From Parabacteroides sp. TM07-1AC (lineage in GTDB: Bacteria; Bacteroidota; Bacteroidia; Bacteroidales; Tannerellaceae), in contig NZ_QUKD01000008.1 of assembly GCF_003480915.1 (NCBI RefSeq), forward strand, positions 27,854 to 91,853: a DNA stretch of 64,000 nucleotides. Direction: 5' to 3'. The notes beneath the pieces were generated by a model. The model was not told where the DNA came from. It was given only the letters and a program-made list of their open reading frames with translations, and ran no database searches. Shown here one piece after another: positions 44,894-53,927 of this stretch; position 1 is the stretch's first letter, and every line of letters starts with the position of its first letter. The position numbers and the translations under genes were made by a program.

Positions 44894-45101
44894 TTGTCTT
44901 GAAGGCTGTAAGCCTGATCTCAAATTAGCCCTGGATTTTAACCCTGGGTAATGATAATCACATTCCTCCCTCTCTAGCCCTGTAAGGGCGTCACAAGGAT
45001 ATATATTCCTGTGACGTCCCTACAGGACTTGAAAAATAAACTTAACTTACTTATACCCAAGATTAAAACCTTGGACTAATTTATCCTGCCCTTACAGGGC
45101 T
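44894..45101. repeat. ~210-bp hairpin-rich dispersed repeat, copy 2
   Basis: Aligns along its length to 15302-15511 in the same orientation: TTGTCTTGAAGGCTGTAAGC at the left end, TAGCCCTGTAAGGGCGTCAC in the middle, and TTACTTATACCCAAG near the right. Several base changes keep the stems paired or nearly so. Located between the fimbrial operon's last gene and the Rpn-type gene. Non-coding. Confidence 0.85.
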
Positions 45102-45297
45102 ATTAGGCGCTAAATCTATATTGGAATCAATATAAATAGCCTCAATTATTTCTATATTCGAGCGCAAAGCCTACCTGTTACCTGAAAGTGGTTTGGTAAA
45201 TGGGGTTGATCGCTCTTTACCGATGGACCATTCTAGTACTCTCTGTCATAAGAGTATTCTAACGCCCTCCAAACCTCAGATCGCAGACCATCATCAT

Positions 45298-48162
45298 TTA
45301 TTGAATTGACTGGACATTACGGACACAGCGAACGCTTTTGATATTTGCATCATTGTCATAACCAAGAGAGCCACCAGGGAGAGTTACTATATTGTGTACG
45401 TTCGAACTTCTTAAGGTTCCACTCCAATACCAAGCGCTAGCGAATGCTGTGAAGCCTATTATTTTGTTCAAATCTCCAGAGGCTTTAGCCATGGAAAGCA
45501 TCTCCGAAGATGTAGGTAAACGCCAATCACTATAGCCTTCCGTATTCAATTCGTCACAATACTGGTTTACTTCATCCCATTTACCATATAATAAAGGATC
45601 TGATTTCTGAATCTGAATATTTCCAAGAATAGCAGGTATCACAGCATCCGAAGTTTCTTGGGTGACATCTATATTTGTTATACGTGCAGGGTTTGCCCCC
45701 GTTACAGATACGTTAAACGTTCCTACACGCTTACCACCACTATTTGTAGAAGCGGTAAAAGTTAATATAGCGTCACCACTTCCACTGACAGGATCTACCT
45801 TTATTTCATTATCTGTTTCGGGATTTATAGTCCACGGCAAACCTTCAGTTGCTATAATCGAACCATTAACACTACCACCTGCTTTTCCGATCTGTGTAGT
45901 CGGAGCGATAACATTAAAAGAAGAAGCTTCTTGTGCAACCATAACATTTGTTGTCATTTCTCCAGCTGTCACTGATATATTTCCGGATTTCTCCGTTTCA
46001 TCCAAATTTACGCCATTTGTTTTATAATCAAAAGTCTGCTCATTTCCATCCGTAGTGCCTGATATTGTACCTGTAAGGGTTAACCAATCAGGCTTGGTTA
46101 TGGATAAAGGAAGTCCCTTGGTTGCCTGAAACGTGAGTGTACCCTTGTCGTCAGCTGTTGCCGCCAAGATGGTTTTATCACCGGAAGCTGTCAGCGATGA
46201 AGCCTTTTGGTTTATCACTATCACGCCTGTCGGACCACCCGTTTCGTTACCTGCCCGGACAGTGATCTCACCGCTTCGCAGGGAGGCCGTCGGATTTACT
46301 GTTGCCGCAAAGGTGATATCCTGCGCACTTCCGGTCGTTGGGCTACCCGAAGTCGAACATGTCAGGGTGAGCCAATCCCCTCGCGTTACTTTCGCTGCCC
46401 ATGCCAAACCGGGCGTTGCGGTAAAGGAAGATGACTGATTACTGGCTGCTACCGGTTCAAGCTCTACTGTCGAGCCTTCAACCGTTGAACCTGCCTGTTT
46501 GACTATTATTTCCCCTTTCAGGCCCGGATAAGTCGGATCACTAAACGATGCACCTGCCGCAACCATAATCTTTCCCGTACGTTCCTGTGCCAGCGGATTG
46601 GAAGACAATGATTTTACTTTTAACGGAGACTCAGCCCCGTCGGATTCATCTCCCGAGCTGACCGGATTACTATCCGACCAACCCCACCAGTCTTCACAGC
46701 TCATTACTGCCTGCCACGGCAAACCTTTGGTTACTTTACATGTGGAACTACCCTCCGAACCGGATGCCGCACCCAAAGAAATATCGTTTCCTTTGGTCAG
46801 GGTCGAACCCTCCTGCGTAATGGTTATTGTCTGAGGATCGTTGTTTACATTCACAGAAAAGGATACGCTTCTCTCTTCTGCTTTCGGATTGCTCGATACA
46901 GCCTGAAAAGAGACTTTCGCCGGACCTTGGTGAGAAACCGTAACACCCGTACCTGCTTCCTTACCCTCTATCATAGCCGACAACCATTCCTCCAGGTCGA
47001 ACGACCATGCCTGACCCGGACGGGCAGTGATCTGTACCTCCTTCGTGCTTCCTTTTTCAGCAGGCATATTTCCTTCCGTTACTTCAATAGGCGGTATCTT
47101 ACCTACCGTGATACGTTCGTCGGATACATCTATCCCTACCAACGTCACATTCATCGTATAATGCGAATTACGCACAATATCGTAATTGTTTTCATTGCTA
47201 CCCGGATAAAAGCAGAAAGTGACGTTCTCGTAAGTCACCTCTCCCTGCACAGCAGTCCCGGTCAGTTCAATAAAAGTAGCATGGGTTACCCCCTTGCCTG
47301 TTTTCTTCTTTTCCAAATCCACCGCATACTCAGTCTTTACCGTACCCGCCATATTCTCCGGCAAATACCAGTACATCGTGGCTCCGTTCTTATCGGCAGT
47401 ACCAGCATAACTCGTATATGTCATATCAGCCAACTGGCTTTCCGGGGCATCGACCTGCGATTTCTGAGGGACGGATTTCAAGCTGACAGAAGTAGGAGTA
47501 AAAGAAAAACCATTTCCACCTATCGCATAGGTAAACGAGATTTTTGCCAGCAGGCGCGTCAATTCAACCGTAATGTTTTTCTCACCTTCTTCCTGTACTA
47601 CCCCTTCCCACATACCTGTCATTCCACACAGGTTATTTTCCGGCCAGCCGTTTTCCGTCGAAGCATACGACAGGACATGTTCCTTCAATTTCTTTTCATT
47701 CCCGATCTCTCCCAGGTCGCCGGCATTCGCAATGAACCAGACATGGCTTTGTGCTCCTTCCCGGCTTTGTTTCAATTTTATATTCACCGTATTATCGGTC
47801 AAGGAAGCGAAATATTTATTAAATAGAAGCGTCCCGGTCGAAGCATCATACTGTCCTACCCAAAGCCCGGAAATCTTACTTTCCTGCACTTCGTCCACCG
47901 ATGGGGCGCGGGTGCCGATACGTTCCCTGTCGCCGACGACCAGTGAATCGGTATCTACTGTTCCTTCCGGAGTAAACATTATACTTCGTGTTACCGGCGC
48001 ACGGTTCGCCAGGACATTCAAATGAAAACCCACATCCACATCCTTTAATAAATGCGGCGATATGCCGCCATTCTCCACATCGGCCTGTGTGCAGCTGCCG
48101 ACAAAAAGCAAAAACAACCAGGCAGACATACAAATCCAATATTTATATCTTATTCCATTCAT
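45298..48162 (-). CDS. Large BACON-repeat / DUF1566 fimbrial-operon lipoprotein (probable tip adhesin)
   Basis: A 954-residue protein from ATG 48162 (MNGIRYKYWICMS) with lipobox LLFVGSC. The first ~360 residues resemble Mfa-like pilins, including Arg before a candidate mature strand (APVTRSIMF). About five BACON-like beta-sandwich repeats of ~85-95 residues follow (each with a GLPW or GLAW motif and a final 'QE' or 'QKA' strand). The end (~865-954) is a DUF1566/Lcl_C module: CDELNTEGYSDWRLPTSSEM, YWSGT, IKSVRCVRN. Last gene in the operon, the usual site of tip proteins. Confidence 0.85.
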   Translation of the reverse strand: MNGIRYKYWICMSAWLFLLFVGSCTQADVENGGISPHLLKDVDVGFHLNVLANRAPVTRSIMFTPEGTVDTDSLVVGDRERIGTRAPSVDEVQESKISGLWVGQYDASTGTLLFNKYFASLTDNTVNIKLKQSREGAQSHVWFIANAGDLGEIGNEKKLKEHVLSYASTENGWPENNLCGMTGMWEGVVQEEGEKNITVELTRLLAKISFTYAIGGNGFSFTPTSVSLKSVPQKSQVDAPESQLADMTYTSYAGTADKNGATMYWYLPENMAGTVKTEYAVDLEKKKTGKGVTHATFIELTGTAVQGEVTYENVTFCFYPGSNENNYDIVRNSHYTMNVTLVGIDVSDERITVGKIPPIEVTEGNMPAEKGSTKEVQITARPGQAWSFDLEEWLSAMIEGKEAGTGVTVSHQGPAKVSFQAVSSNPKAEERSVSFSVNVNNDPQTITITQEGSTLTKGNDISLGAASGSEGSSTCKVTKGLPWQAVMSCEDWWGWSDSNPVSSGDESDGAESPLKVKSLSSNPLAQERTGKIMVAAGASFSDPTYPGLKGEIIVKQAGSTVEGSTVELEPVAASNQSSSFTATPGLAWAAKVTRGDWLTLTCSTSGSPTTGSAQDITFAATVNPTASLRSGEITVRAGNETGGPTGVIVINQKASSLTASGDKTILAATADDKGTLTFQATKGLPLSITKPDWLTLTGTISGTTDGNEQTFDYKTNGVNLDETEKSGNISVTAGEMTTNVMVAQEASSFNVIAPTTQIGKAGGSVNGSIIATEGLPWTINPETDNEIKVDPVSGSGDAILTFTASTNSGGKRVGTFNVSVTGANPARITNIDVTQETSDAVIPAILGNIQIQKSDPLLYGKWDEVNQYCDELNTEGYSDWRLPTSSEMLSMAKASGDLNKIIGFTAFASAWYWSGTLRSSNVHNIVTLPGGSLGYDNDANIKSVRCVRNVQSIQ

Positions 48163-48239
48163 TTGTTCCCTTGTCTCTCTTCTTTGTTCCATATCTCATT
48201 CTTCTTATTGTCGTACCGGCACATTTTCCCATCGGCATA

Positions 48240-49385
48240 TTATGCACCTCCTCCAGCTTCCCCGTTTCCGCTCCATATGATCTCTTTCCACCGGGCAACC
48301 GTCAATTCCGTCCCGACTCCTTGGTTGATATCCGGATCGGGATAAGGCTGGTCGGGCGCCCCAACATGTGCATCGGTAAAAGGAACTGTATTCCATGCCA
48401 GTACACGCATCTGCAAACGGCTTTCATTATTCTTTACCTCCAATGTAAAAACATACCTTTGCCCTTCGTCGAAAGAAATGCTTTTTTCGACAATCGCTTT
48501 CAGGGTCGCCGTTTTCTCATCCCGCTGCACATCGATCTCCACCTCGAAAGGCTCCGCCGTTTTGGGCAGAAGCACTCCTTTCGTCTTGTTCAGTCCGCTA
48601 TGGTCCGGATCAGCTCCCTCTTCCACCGGTTCAAACTCACCTGTTTCAAATACGACCTCCCCCGTTTCACCGGCAACGCCGCCCGTAGCCGGAATGCCCG
48701 TATCCTCGCCGGCTATAAGAACGGCACCGGATGAGGATATTTTACTTATTTTCAAACGGGTGGCATACAGTCGGCTGAACGGAAGCACGTTTTCTTTCGA
48801 TGGAGCGACATTGAAGACCACCAGGGCACATTTACGGCGGAAAGTGCCCAACCTTACCTGCCGTGAACTTTCCGAAACCGTTACGCTGCGGGCAGACGAG
48901 GTCATCACATCTTCTTTGTGGGGAATATCCGTTATCTGATAAGAACCGCCGTTGCCTTTCTGCAACGACCGCGCCGGGGAAACGGCATAAAAGTCGTATA
49001 TACCGCTACGGACAACCGTCTTTTCCGTTTCTCCGGCAATCTTTTTCCCAGCATCATCCACCAGGCACGGCGACAGGCTCCCATCGGCCAGCACTTCATA
49101 CGTGGATTCAAAGGTGGCAGCCGTTGTAGAAAAAGCTGCCGGTGTGGTCTGCTCTCCCACATTTCCCTGCAAATAGCCGCAGACGCGTATGGTAGCTCCT
49201 TCCGGCAACGGTGTAGGCTCCGGCATAACAGCTTCATCCGATCGCGTCAGGATCACCGGGATACCCAGGTCGGGCTTCCCGAAACTGATCGCCACCAGCT
49301 GCGCCTTTTCCAGCATCTCTTCCACAGAACCGGAAGTACAACCAGTGAGCAGTCCCACCAATAGACATATCAAATATCGTTTCAT
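48240..49385 (-). CDS. Fimbrillin-family lipoprotein (fifth in operon)
   Basis: A 381-residue protein with lipobox LLVGLLTGC and the pattern of Mfa1/FimA-type proteins: N-terminal IRVCGYLQGN strand, middle YDFYAVSPARSLQKGNGG and RKCALVVFNVAPSKEN, then the final strand block (RLQMRVLAWNTVPF). It also has an extra C-terminal tail of ~40 residues ending GNGEAGGGA. It lies between another fimbrillin gene and the BACON protein. Probably a minor pilus subunit. Confidence 0.82.
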   Translation of the reverse strand: MKRYLICLLVGLLTGCTSGSVEEMLEKAQLVAISFGKPDLGIPVILTRSDEAVMPEPTPLPEGATIRVCGYLQGNVGEQTTPAAFSTTAATFESTYEVLADGSLSPCLVDDAGKKIAGETEKTVVRSGIYDFYAVSPARSLQKGNGGSYQITDIPHKEDVMTSSARSVTVSESSRQVRLGTFRRKCALVVFNVAPSKENVLPFSRLYATRLKISKISSSGAVLIAGEDTGIPATGGVAGETGEVVFETGEFEPVEEGADPDHSGLNKTKGVLLPKTAEPFEVEIDVQRDEKTATLKAIVEKSISFDEGQRYVFTLEVKNNESRLQMRVLAWNTVPFTDAHVGAPDQPYPDPDINQGVGTELTVARWKEIIWSGNGEAGGGA

Positions 49386-49397
49386 ACCGTACTGTTT

Positions 49398-50513
49398 TTA
49401 TTCCACCGGAATATCATGCGCTCCGCCATCATTCCAACCGGCAACCCGGATATCCGCCAGTTCGATTCCCTGAGGTTGCAGGCGGATATTGTAGATATAA
49501 TTGTATCCCTTTTCCCAGTTCACCGTAAATGTTCCGGGAACATTCCCGTTTCCTTCTGCCGGTTTCATATTGAACGTACGCCCATCTTCGAGTGTGAGTA
49601 CCAGTGTGACACCCACATCCGTCACCGGAATAACCAGGCCGAATGCCTGTACCGCAACTTTGGATGCATCGGTCACGCCGGACCCCACTTCACGCAGATC
49701 GCCGTCCGCTATAAACGCCAGTTCACCGACATCTGTCATGGTTCCCTCCAGAGCGCCTGTCGAAAGGTTGAGTTTGGCAGAAGTGGATTTTTTCAGCCCC
49801 GCATCACTTTTCAACGTTACCCTGGCTATCCGGCAACCGGAAAATGCCGTTCCTCCTTCTGCTTCCGATACACGAAAACTCACCTTTGCCAGCGCATGCT
49901 CCATCAAAAGCGACACCTCCGGGTACCAGCGGTCTACCTGGTCCGCCGCCGTACAGTAGAGGTAATCGTCCTGGTCGGTTTCCCATTGCACATCGGCCGC
50001 GGCATCCACCGGGGTACCGCCGTCATTGAAGGAAAACTTCTGCTTATCCAACACCTTAATACCGCTTATCGACGGCACTTTCGGAGTTCCCGAAAGCGAC
50101 ACGCTTTTCCCGGACGGGGCATAGGCATAAACAGTCCCTTTTTCCGTATACAGGCAGAGCGGCTCTTCTCCTTCCGCCAACTCCCAGGCGGGCGGCACGG
50201 CTGTAGCATTGTAGGTGAACAGCTGACTTTTGACACTGCTTGCGTAGAAACTGACTGTACCGCTGCCGTTCCGTTTGGTGACGCATACACCGACAGAGGT
50301 AAGCGGGTTCGGATTTTTCTCTTCCGCACCCGGACCCCCCGTAACGATGCTTCGCGATTCCACCTCCATCCACATGCCCAGACTTTTCACACTCAGAGGT
50401 ACACTCTCTTCCGGCTGTTTCCCTCCGTCGGGATGCATTACCTCCGCCTCCGTACAGGCTGTACATAGGTAAAGGAAGAAGACAGCCGAAAGTATATATA
50501 GGAACCGTTTCAT
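49398..50513 (-). CDS. Fimbrillin-family lipoprotein (fourth in operon)
   Basis: A 371-residue lipoprotein (signal MKRFLYILSAVFFLYLCTAC). An Arg site precedes the mature strand (ESRSIVTGG). The body shows YAYAPSGKSVSLSGTPKVPSI, LLMEHALAKVSFRV (the conserved 'hAlaKvsf' helix-strand of fimbrillins) and YIYNIRLQPQGIELADIRVAGWNDGGAHDIPVE at the C-terminus. That final W-(N/D)-x-(G/D) motif is shared with the neighbour paralogs. Probably a pilus shaft or accessory subunit. Confidence 0.88.
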   Translation of the reverse strand: MKRFLYILSAVFFLYLCTACTEAEVMHPDGGKQPEESVPLSVKSLGMWMEVESRSIVTGGPGAEEKNPNPLTSVGVCVTKRNGSGTVSFYASSVKSQLFTYNATAVPPAWELAEGEEPLCLYTEKGTVYAYAPSGKSVSLSGTPKVPSISGIKVLDKQKFSFNDGGTPVDAAADVQWETDQDDYLYCTAADQVDRWYPEVSLLMEHALAKVSFRVSEAEGGTAFSGCRIARVTLKSDAGLKKSTSAKLNLSTGALEGTMTDVGELAFIADGDLREVGSGVTDASKVAVQAFGLVIPVTDVGVTLVLTLEDGRTFNMKPAEGNGNVPGTFTVNWEKGYNYIYNIRLQPQGIELADIRVAGWNDGGAHDIPVE

Positions 50514-50534
50514 GGGCTTTGTTTTTAATGGTTT

Positions 50535-51839
50535 TTATAGCGGAATATCCGGCTGGTCGTCATCCTGCCACTCCTGAACGGTTACATCCATCAGCGTCAG
50601 TTTGTTACGACCGGCAGAGAAGGTGTACACGCAGTTCGTTCCGGCAGTCCAATCATATCCGGGCAATGTCACTGTATAATCGACTGTCGGCTTGCTCTGC
50701 TCCTGAAGTGTGATTACCACATCGATCTGATTATCACCGAAAGTAACAGGATACACAAGGCAGCTGACCGACCGCGAAACAATCTGCCCCGTCACCTGGG
50801 AACCGCTTGCTATAAAAGCGTTTTCGCCCTGAGAACCTCCTTCATCGATCTGTCTCATCAGCGTATAGTTGGAAATCGTACGCGTCACGGAGCCGGTTGT
50901 TGTATTTTCCGTTATCGCTCCATTCGAAAGGGCCATTTTTCCGTCTCCGGTCTTTAAAACGTTGCTTACCGCATGGTTCTGTATCACGAACTTATTAAAT
51001 GTCACTGCATTATCACTCAAATGACCGCCATCGTATACACGGAAAGAAACCATTGCCAAGCCGTGGTTCATATCCAGGTTGATCAGGTAGCCGGGGTTCT
51101 TTGTATCGTTATTCGTCGGTCCGCCCTCAGGGTCGAAAGGAGGTTGACCTTTCGCACGGCCGTTGTTCACATAACGTCCTTCCGATGCGAAAAAATACAG
51201 GTAGTCTTTTTCCGTTGTCTCGGACAGCTTGACATCGTTAACCGTTAATCGCGAAGTCCAAGATCCACTTCCATCTGCACCTGTACTCTTCCAGTATTTT
51301 TTCGCATTGTTCGTAGAGGCATCTATACTACCGGTAGCAAGAACCTTTACAGGGATTTTCAAATCAGATTCGTTACCTATAGAGGTAAAAGAATTTGTCT
51401 TATCATAAGGATAATAAGCATACACTTTACCGATTGTCTCCGTCAGGTAATAAGGGGCTTCTTTCGTTTCCAAAAAAGTACTGCCCTTTTCTGTGATCGA
51501 AATCCAGCCTTTTCCCTTTTCGTCTCCCATATACCAGACATGATGGATATCAGCACCGTCGGGTACATACCAGCCGGTTGCATCGCTGTTGGTCACCACG
51601 ACTCCCAGGCCGGGGGCAGCAGTGCTATACAGGGCTTTGTCATACGTGATCGCATCACCGTTTACCATCGATTTCGTTGCCGCTTTGGTTCCGGCTTCCA
51701 CTTTCAGGTTAGGGGTGATACCCAAAGATACCTGACCACCACTACCCGGTTCGGGGTCGATTTCTGTTTCTGTTTCCGAACAGCTTGTCGCTGCCAGAAG
51801 GGCTATCGATATAGCCCACATTGTCTTAGTTGTTTTCAT
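50535..51839 (-). CDS. Fimbrillin-family lipoprotein (third in operon)
   Basis: A 434-residue protein from MKTTKTMWAIS with lipobox AATSC. Features of type V pilins: VYAYYPYDKTNSFTSIGNES, LNMDHGLAMVSFRVYDGG-type dimer strand (INLDMNHGLAMVSFRV), CVYTFSAGRNKLTLMDVTVQEWQDDDQPDIPL at the end. Size and the C-terminal strand suggest a structural shaft subunit, possibly the major fimbrillin. It lies 19 bp after the upstream gene's neighbour, tightly packed in the operon. Confidence 0.88.
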   Translation of the reverse strand: MKTTKTMWAISIALLAATSCSETETEIDPEPGSGGQVSLGITPNLKVEAGTKAATKSMVNGDAITYDKALYSTAAPGLGVVVTNSDATGWYVPDGADIHHVWYMGDEKGKGWISITEKGSTFLETKEAPYYLTETIGKVYAYYPYDKTNSFTSIGNESDLKIPVKVLATGSIDASTNNAKKYWKSTGADGSGSWTSRLTVNDVKLSETTEKDYLYFFASEGRYVNNGRAKGQPPFDPEGGPTNNDTKNPGYLINLDMNHGLAMVSFRVYDGGHLSDNAVTFNKFVIQNHAVSNVLKTGDGKMALSNGAITENTTTGSVTRTISNYTLMRQIDEGGSQGENAFIASGSQVTGQIVSRSVSCLVYPVTFGDNQIDVVITLQEQSKPTVDYTVTLPGYDWTAGTNCVYTFSAGRNKLTLMDVTVQEWQDDDQPDIPL

Positions 51840-51882
51840 TTTCGTTTGTTTTAAAGTATTCATTGCATATTATTTAATCGCT

Positions 51883-52857
51883 TTATATCGGCATATCATT
51901 TTGTTCACGGTCTGTCCAGCCTTCTACACTGACGGAGGTAGTCTGTATCTGACTTTTATCTGTAAAGAAGAGGGTTACAACATGGCTTTTGCCTGTCTGA
52001 AAGCCACCTTCGATATGGAAGGAGACTTCCGAAACTGTTTCTGATTCGGTTCCCCTGCCGTCTTTCGTCGTTGTTATCCGAAGGTGCAACGGGTGTTCCG
52101 CTGTTCCGTCCACCGGAGAAACCGGGAGCAGGAGATATCCTTGCGGTTCGGGAAGGTCTTCGCCGGATGTCACATCCGGGACCAGTAAGTTTGTTATATC
52201 CTGCACCGGGATATTTTTTATTCCATCATTCGACGATATATCGTTTAAACAGGGAGTTTCCTGCCCCAAATCCAGTCTCTGACGCGTATGTACGTCTAGC
52301 GCTTCGATCGTTTTTATTGTTCCCCAACCATCAGCACGGTCACTGTAACAAACCAAACGGACCTGTGTCAGTAAATGACGGAACGTACAGGTTTGTACCG
52401 GAACATATCCACTAGCCGTCAGGATTCCCGTTGACATAATATCCGTCGTTCCGTCAACAGTAAAGGCGACTTTGCCCGTTCCTGCAACAGCTTCCGACTC
52501 ACCCTTTGCCGGATAATAGCCGTGCAGGCGGATACGGCGACCGTCCTCCGGGTATGACTGGGACTGGGCAAACACGATCGGACGGTTTCCCTTCCCGCCT
52601 CTTCGTACTGCTTCATATATACCCCATGTGCCATAACCTTCTCCTGGGACGGTCGTTTCATCCTGCCGGGCAAAGCAAACCTTTAAATCCTGTTCATAGC
52701 CGGAACCGATCACTCCGCGCGTTGACTCTCCGATCGCACCTTCCAGGCACACCGCGGTTTCCGGGACTGGCTCCGGAGTAGGATTGCTGTCTGAACAGGC
52801 GGCGAAGCCCGGAAGGATCGTGATGGAGATTGATATTGTGACTATGAAGTTGTTCAT
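51883..52857 (-). CDS. Fimbrillin-family lipoprotein (second in operon)
   Basis: A 324-residue protein: MNNFIVTISISITILPGFAAC, then the likely Arg maturation site ESTRGVIGSG. It is clearly paralogous to the gene upstream: shared pattern YEQDLKVCFARQDE, AVRRGGKGNRPIVF, IRLHGYYP, DIMSTGILTASG, FRHLLTQVRL, and GGFQTGKSHVVTLFFTD. Ends SVEGWTDREQNDMPI. The pair probably arose by tandem duplication. Confidence 0.88.
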   Translation of the reverse strand: MNNFIVTISISITILPGFAACSDSNPTPEPVPETAVCLEGAIGESTRGVIGSGYEQDLKVCFARQDETTVPGEGYGTWGIYEAVRRGGKGNRPIVFAQSQSYPEDGRRIRLHGYYPAKGESEAVAGTGKVAFTVDGTTDIMSTGILTASGYVPVQTCTFRHLLTQVRLVCYSDRADGWGTIKTIEALDVHTRQRLDLGQETPCLNDISSNDGIKNIPVQDITNLLVPDVTSGEDLPEPQGYLLLPVSPVDGTAEHPLHLRITTTKDGRGTESETVSEVSFHIEGGFQTGKSHVVTLFFTDKSQIQTTSVSVEGWTDREQNDMPI

Positions 52858-52901
52858 AACTTTGATGGTTGTCTTGTTTTTTTAATTTACACACCCCCTG
52901 C

Positions 52902-52918
52902 CCCCTCTCGAAGAGGGG
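52902..52918 (-). other. GC-rich hairpin after the first fimbrillin gene
   Basis: Stem CCCCTCT (52902-52908) with AGAGGGG (52912-52918), 3-base loop, 6 bp after the stop of the first fimbrillin gene. No T-run directly follows, so it may stabilize the upstream mRNA or attenuate the operon. Confidence 0.6.
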
Positions 52919-52923
52919 AAAGG

Positions 52924-53889
52924 TTACTCTTTGGGGGTAATGATAGTACTGCCGTTATTACCCGGTTGCCACTCAGCAATGCCGGTTTCTACTGCTATTT
53001 TGCCGTCTTCTGTAAAGGTGAGCGTGATGAGGTGCGAATAACCGGCTTTCACGCCTTCGCTGATATTGGAGACGGCGACGTTCAGTGTTTTAGCATTTCC
53101 GTCATAAGTTCCTTTAACCTCCAAACTGATTGGTAAATCCTCCGTTCCCCAATTGACCGTCGGGTAAAGCAACAGATAGCCGGTCGATGGGTTTTCGGCA
53201 TCGGGAAGCGAAACTTCAGACGGATAGTTTTTAACAGTCAGCGTTTGGTTGGCTTCACCCGTTGCAGTCAGTTGAGCACCCTTGCTTTTATCGAGCGATA
53301 GCTTCAAAGCAGTATAGGTGTTTTTCACTTTGATGGAAGTAACCGACGTCCATTTTGCGATCGCTCCGGCAGAACCCGTACATTTGAACTGCAATTGGGT
53401 AAGCAGATGGTTGAAGGTGAAAGTCTCGAACTTATCCACCAGTGAACCGGTCTGCACTCCTGTTGCCATTATATCCTCCTCACCCGTGATAGTGTAAGTC
53501 ACACTGACCGGGTTAGTCGTTCCGTCATCCAACAACTCACGGGGATAATAGCCGATCAGGGCTGTTGTTTTGTTCTCCGGCAGATAGCTTTGCTCCGGAT
53601 CGAAGGTGAGGACCGTAGTGCCTACACCGCCCGTACGGACCGCTTTGATAGCCGGGCTGTTCCATCCGGCAGCCGTTTCCGGGTTATCCATGCGGGCAAA
53701 TGCAACATCCAGATTACTTGCATAACCGCCGGCTATCACCGCGCGGGTTGTCTCCGCTATTCCGGCATTCACCCGGATTTCCTCACTCCGACCGAATAAC
53801 GGTTCTTCCACGCTGCTGCAACTATTCAGAAAAGAGATAAGCAGTAACCCCGTTATTGAAAGTGAAATTAAAAATGTTTTTGATCTCAT
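52924..53889 (-). CDS. Fimbrillin-family lipoprotein (first in operon)
   Basis: A 321-residue lipoprotein (MRSKTFLISLSITGLLLISFLNSC). Arg site AETTRAVIAGG before the mature N-terminus. Shared blocks with the next gene: ASNLDVAFARMDNPE, AVRTGGVGTTVLTF, TALIGYYP, DIMATGVQTGSLVDKFETFTFNHLLTQLQF, and a C-terminal GIAEWQPGNNGSTIITPKE. A hairpin follows its stop. Likely a shaft or accessory pilin. Confidence 0.88.
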   Translation of the reverse strand: MRSKTFLISLSITGLLLISFLNSCSSVEEPLFGRSEEIRVNAGIAETTRAVIAGGYASNLDVAFARMDNPETAAGWNSPAIKAVRTGGVGTTVLTFDPEQSYLPENKTTALIGYYPRELLDDGTTNPVSVTYTITGEEDIMATGVQTGSLVDKFETFTFNHLLTQLQFKCTGSAGAIAKWTSVTSIKVKNTYTALKLSLDKSKGAQLTATGEANQTLTVKNYPSEVSLPDAENPSTGYLLLYPTVNWGTEDLPISLEVKGTYDGNAKTLNVAVSNISEGVKAGYSHLITLTFTEDGKIAVETGIAEWQPGNNGSTIITPKE

Positions 53890-53927
53890 ATTGTACTAAT
53901 GTTTATTGGTTGTTAGCTCTTTTCTTG

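Noticed and set aside
46927..47826. A 299-codon rightward frame opposite the BACON protein gene.
   Set aside because: Same reasons: antisense shadow, no motif, no ribosome site.
49416..50468. A 350-codon rightward frame opposite a fimbrillin gene.
   Set aside because: It is antisense to a well-supported lipoprotein gene, has Arg/His/Phe-rich random-looking composition and no domain. Long antisense frames are a by-product of the codon use here.
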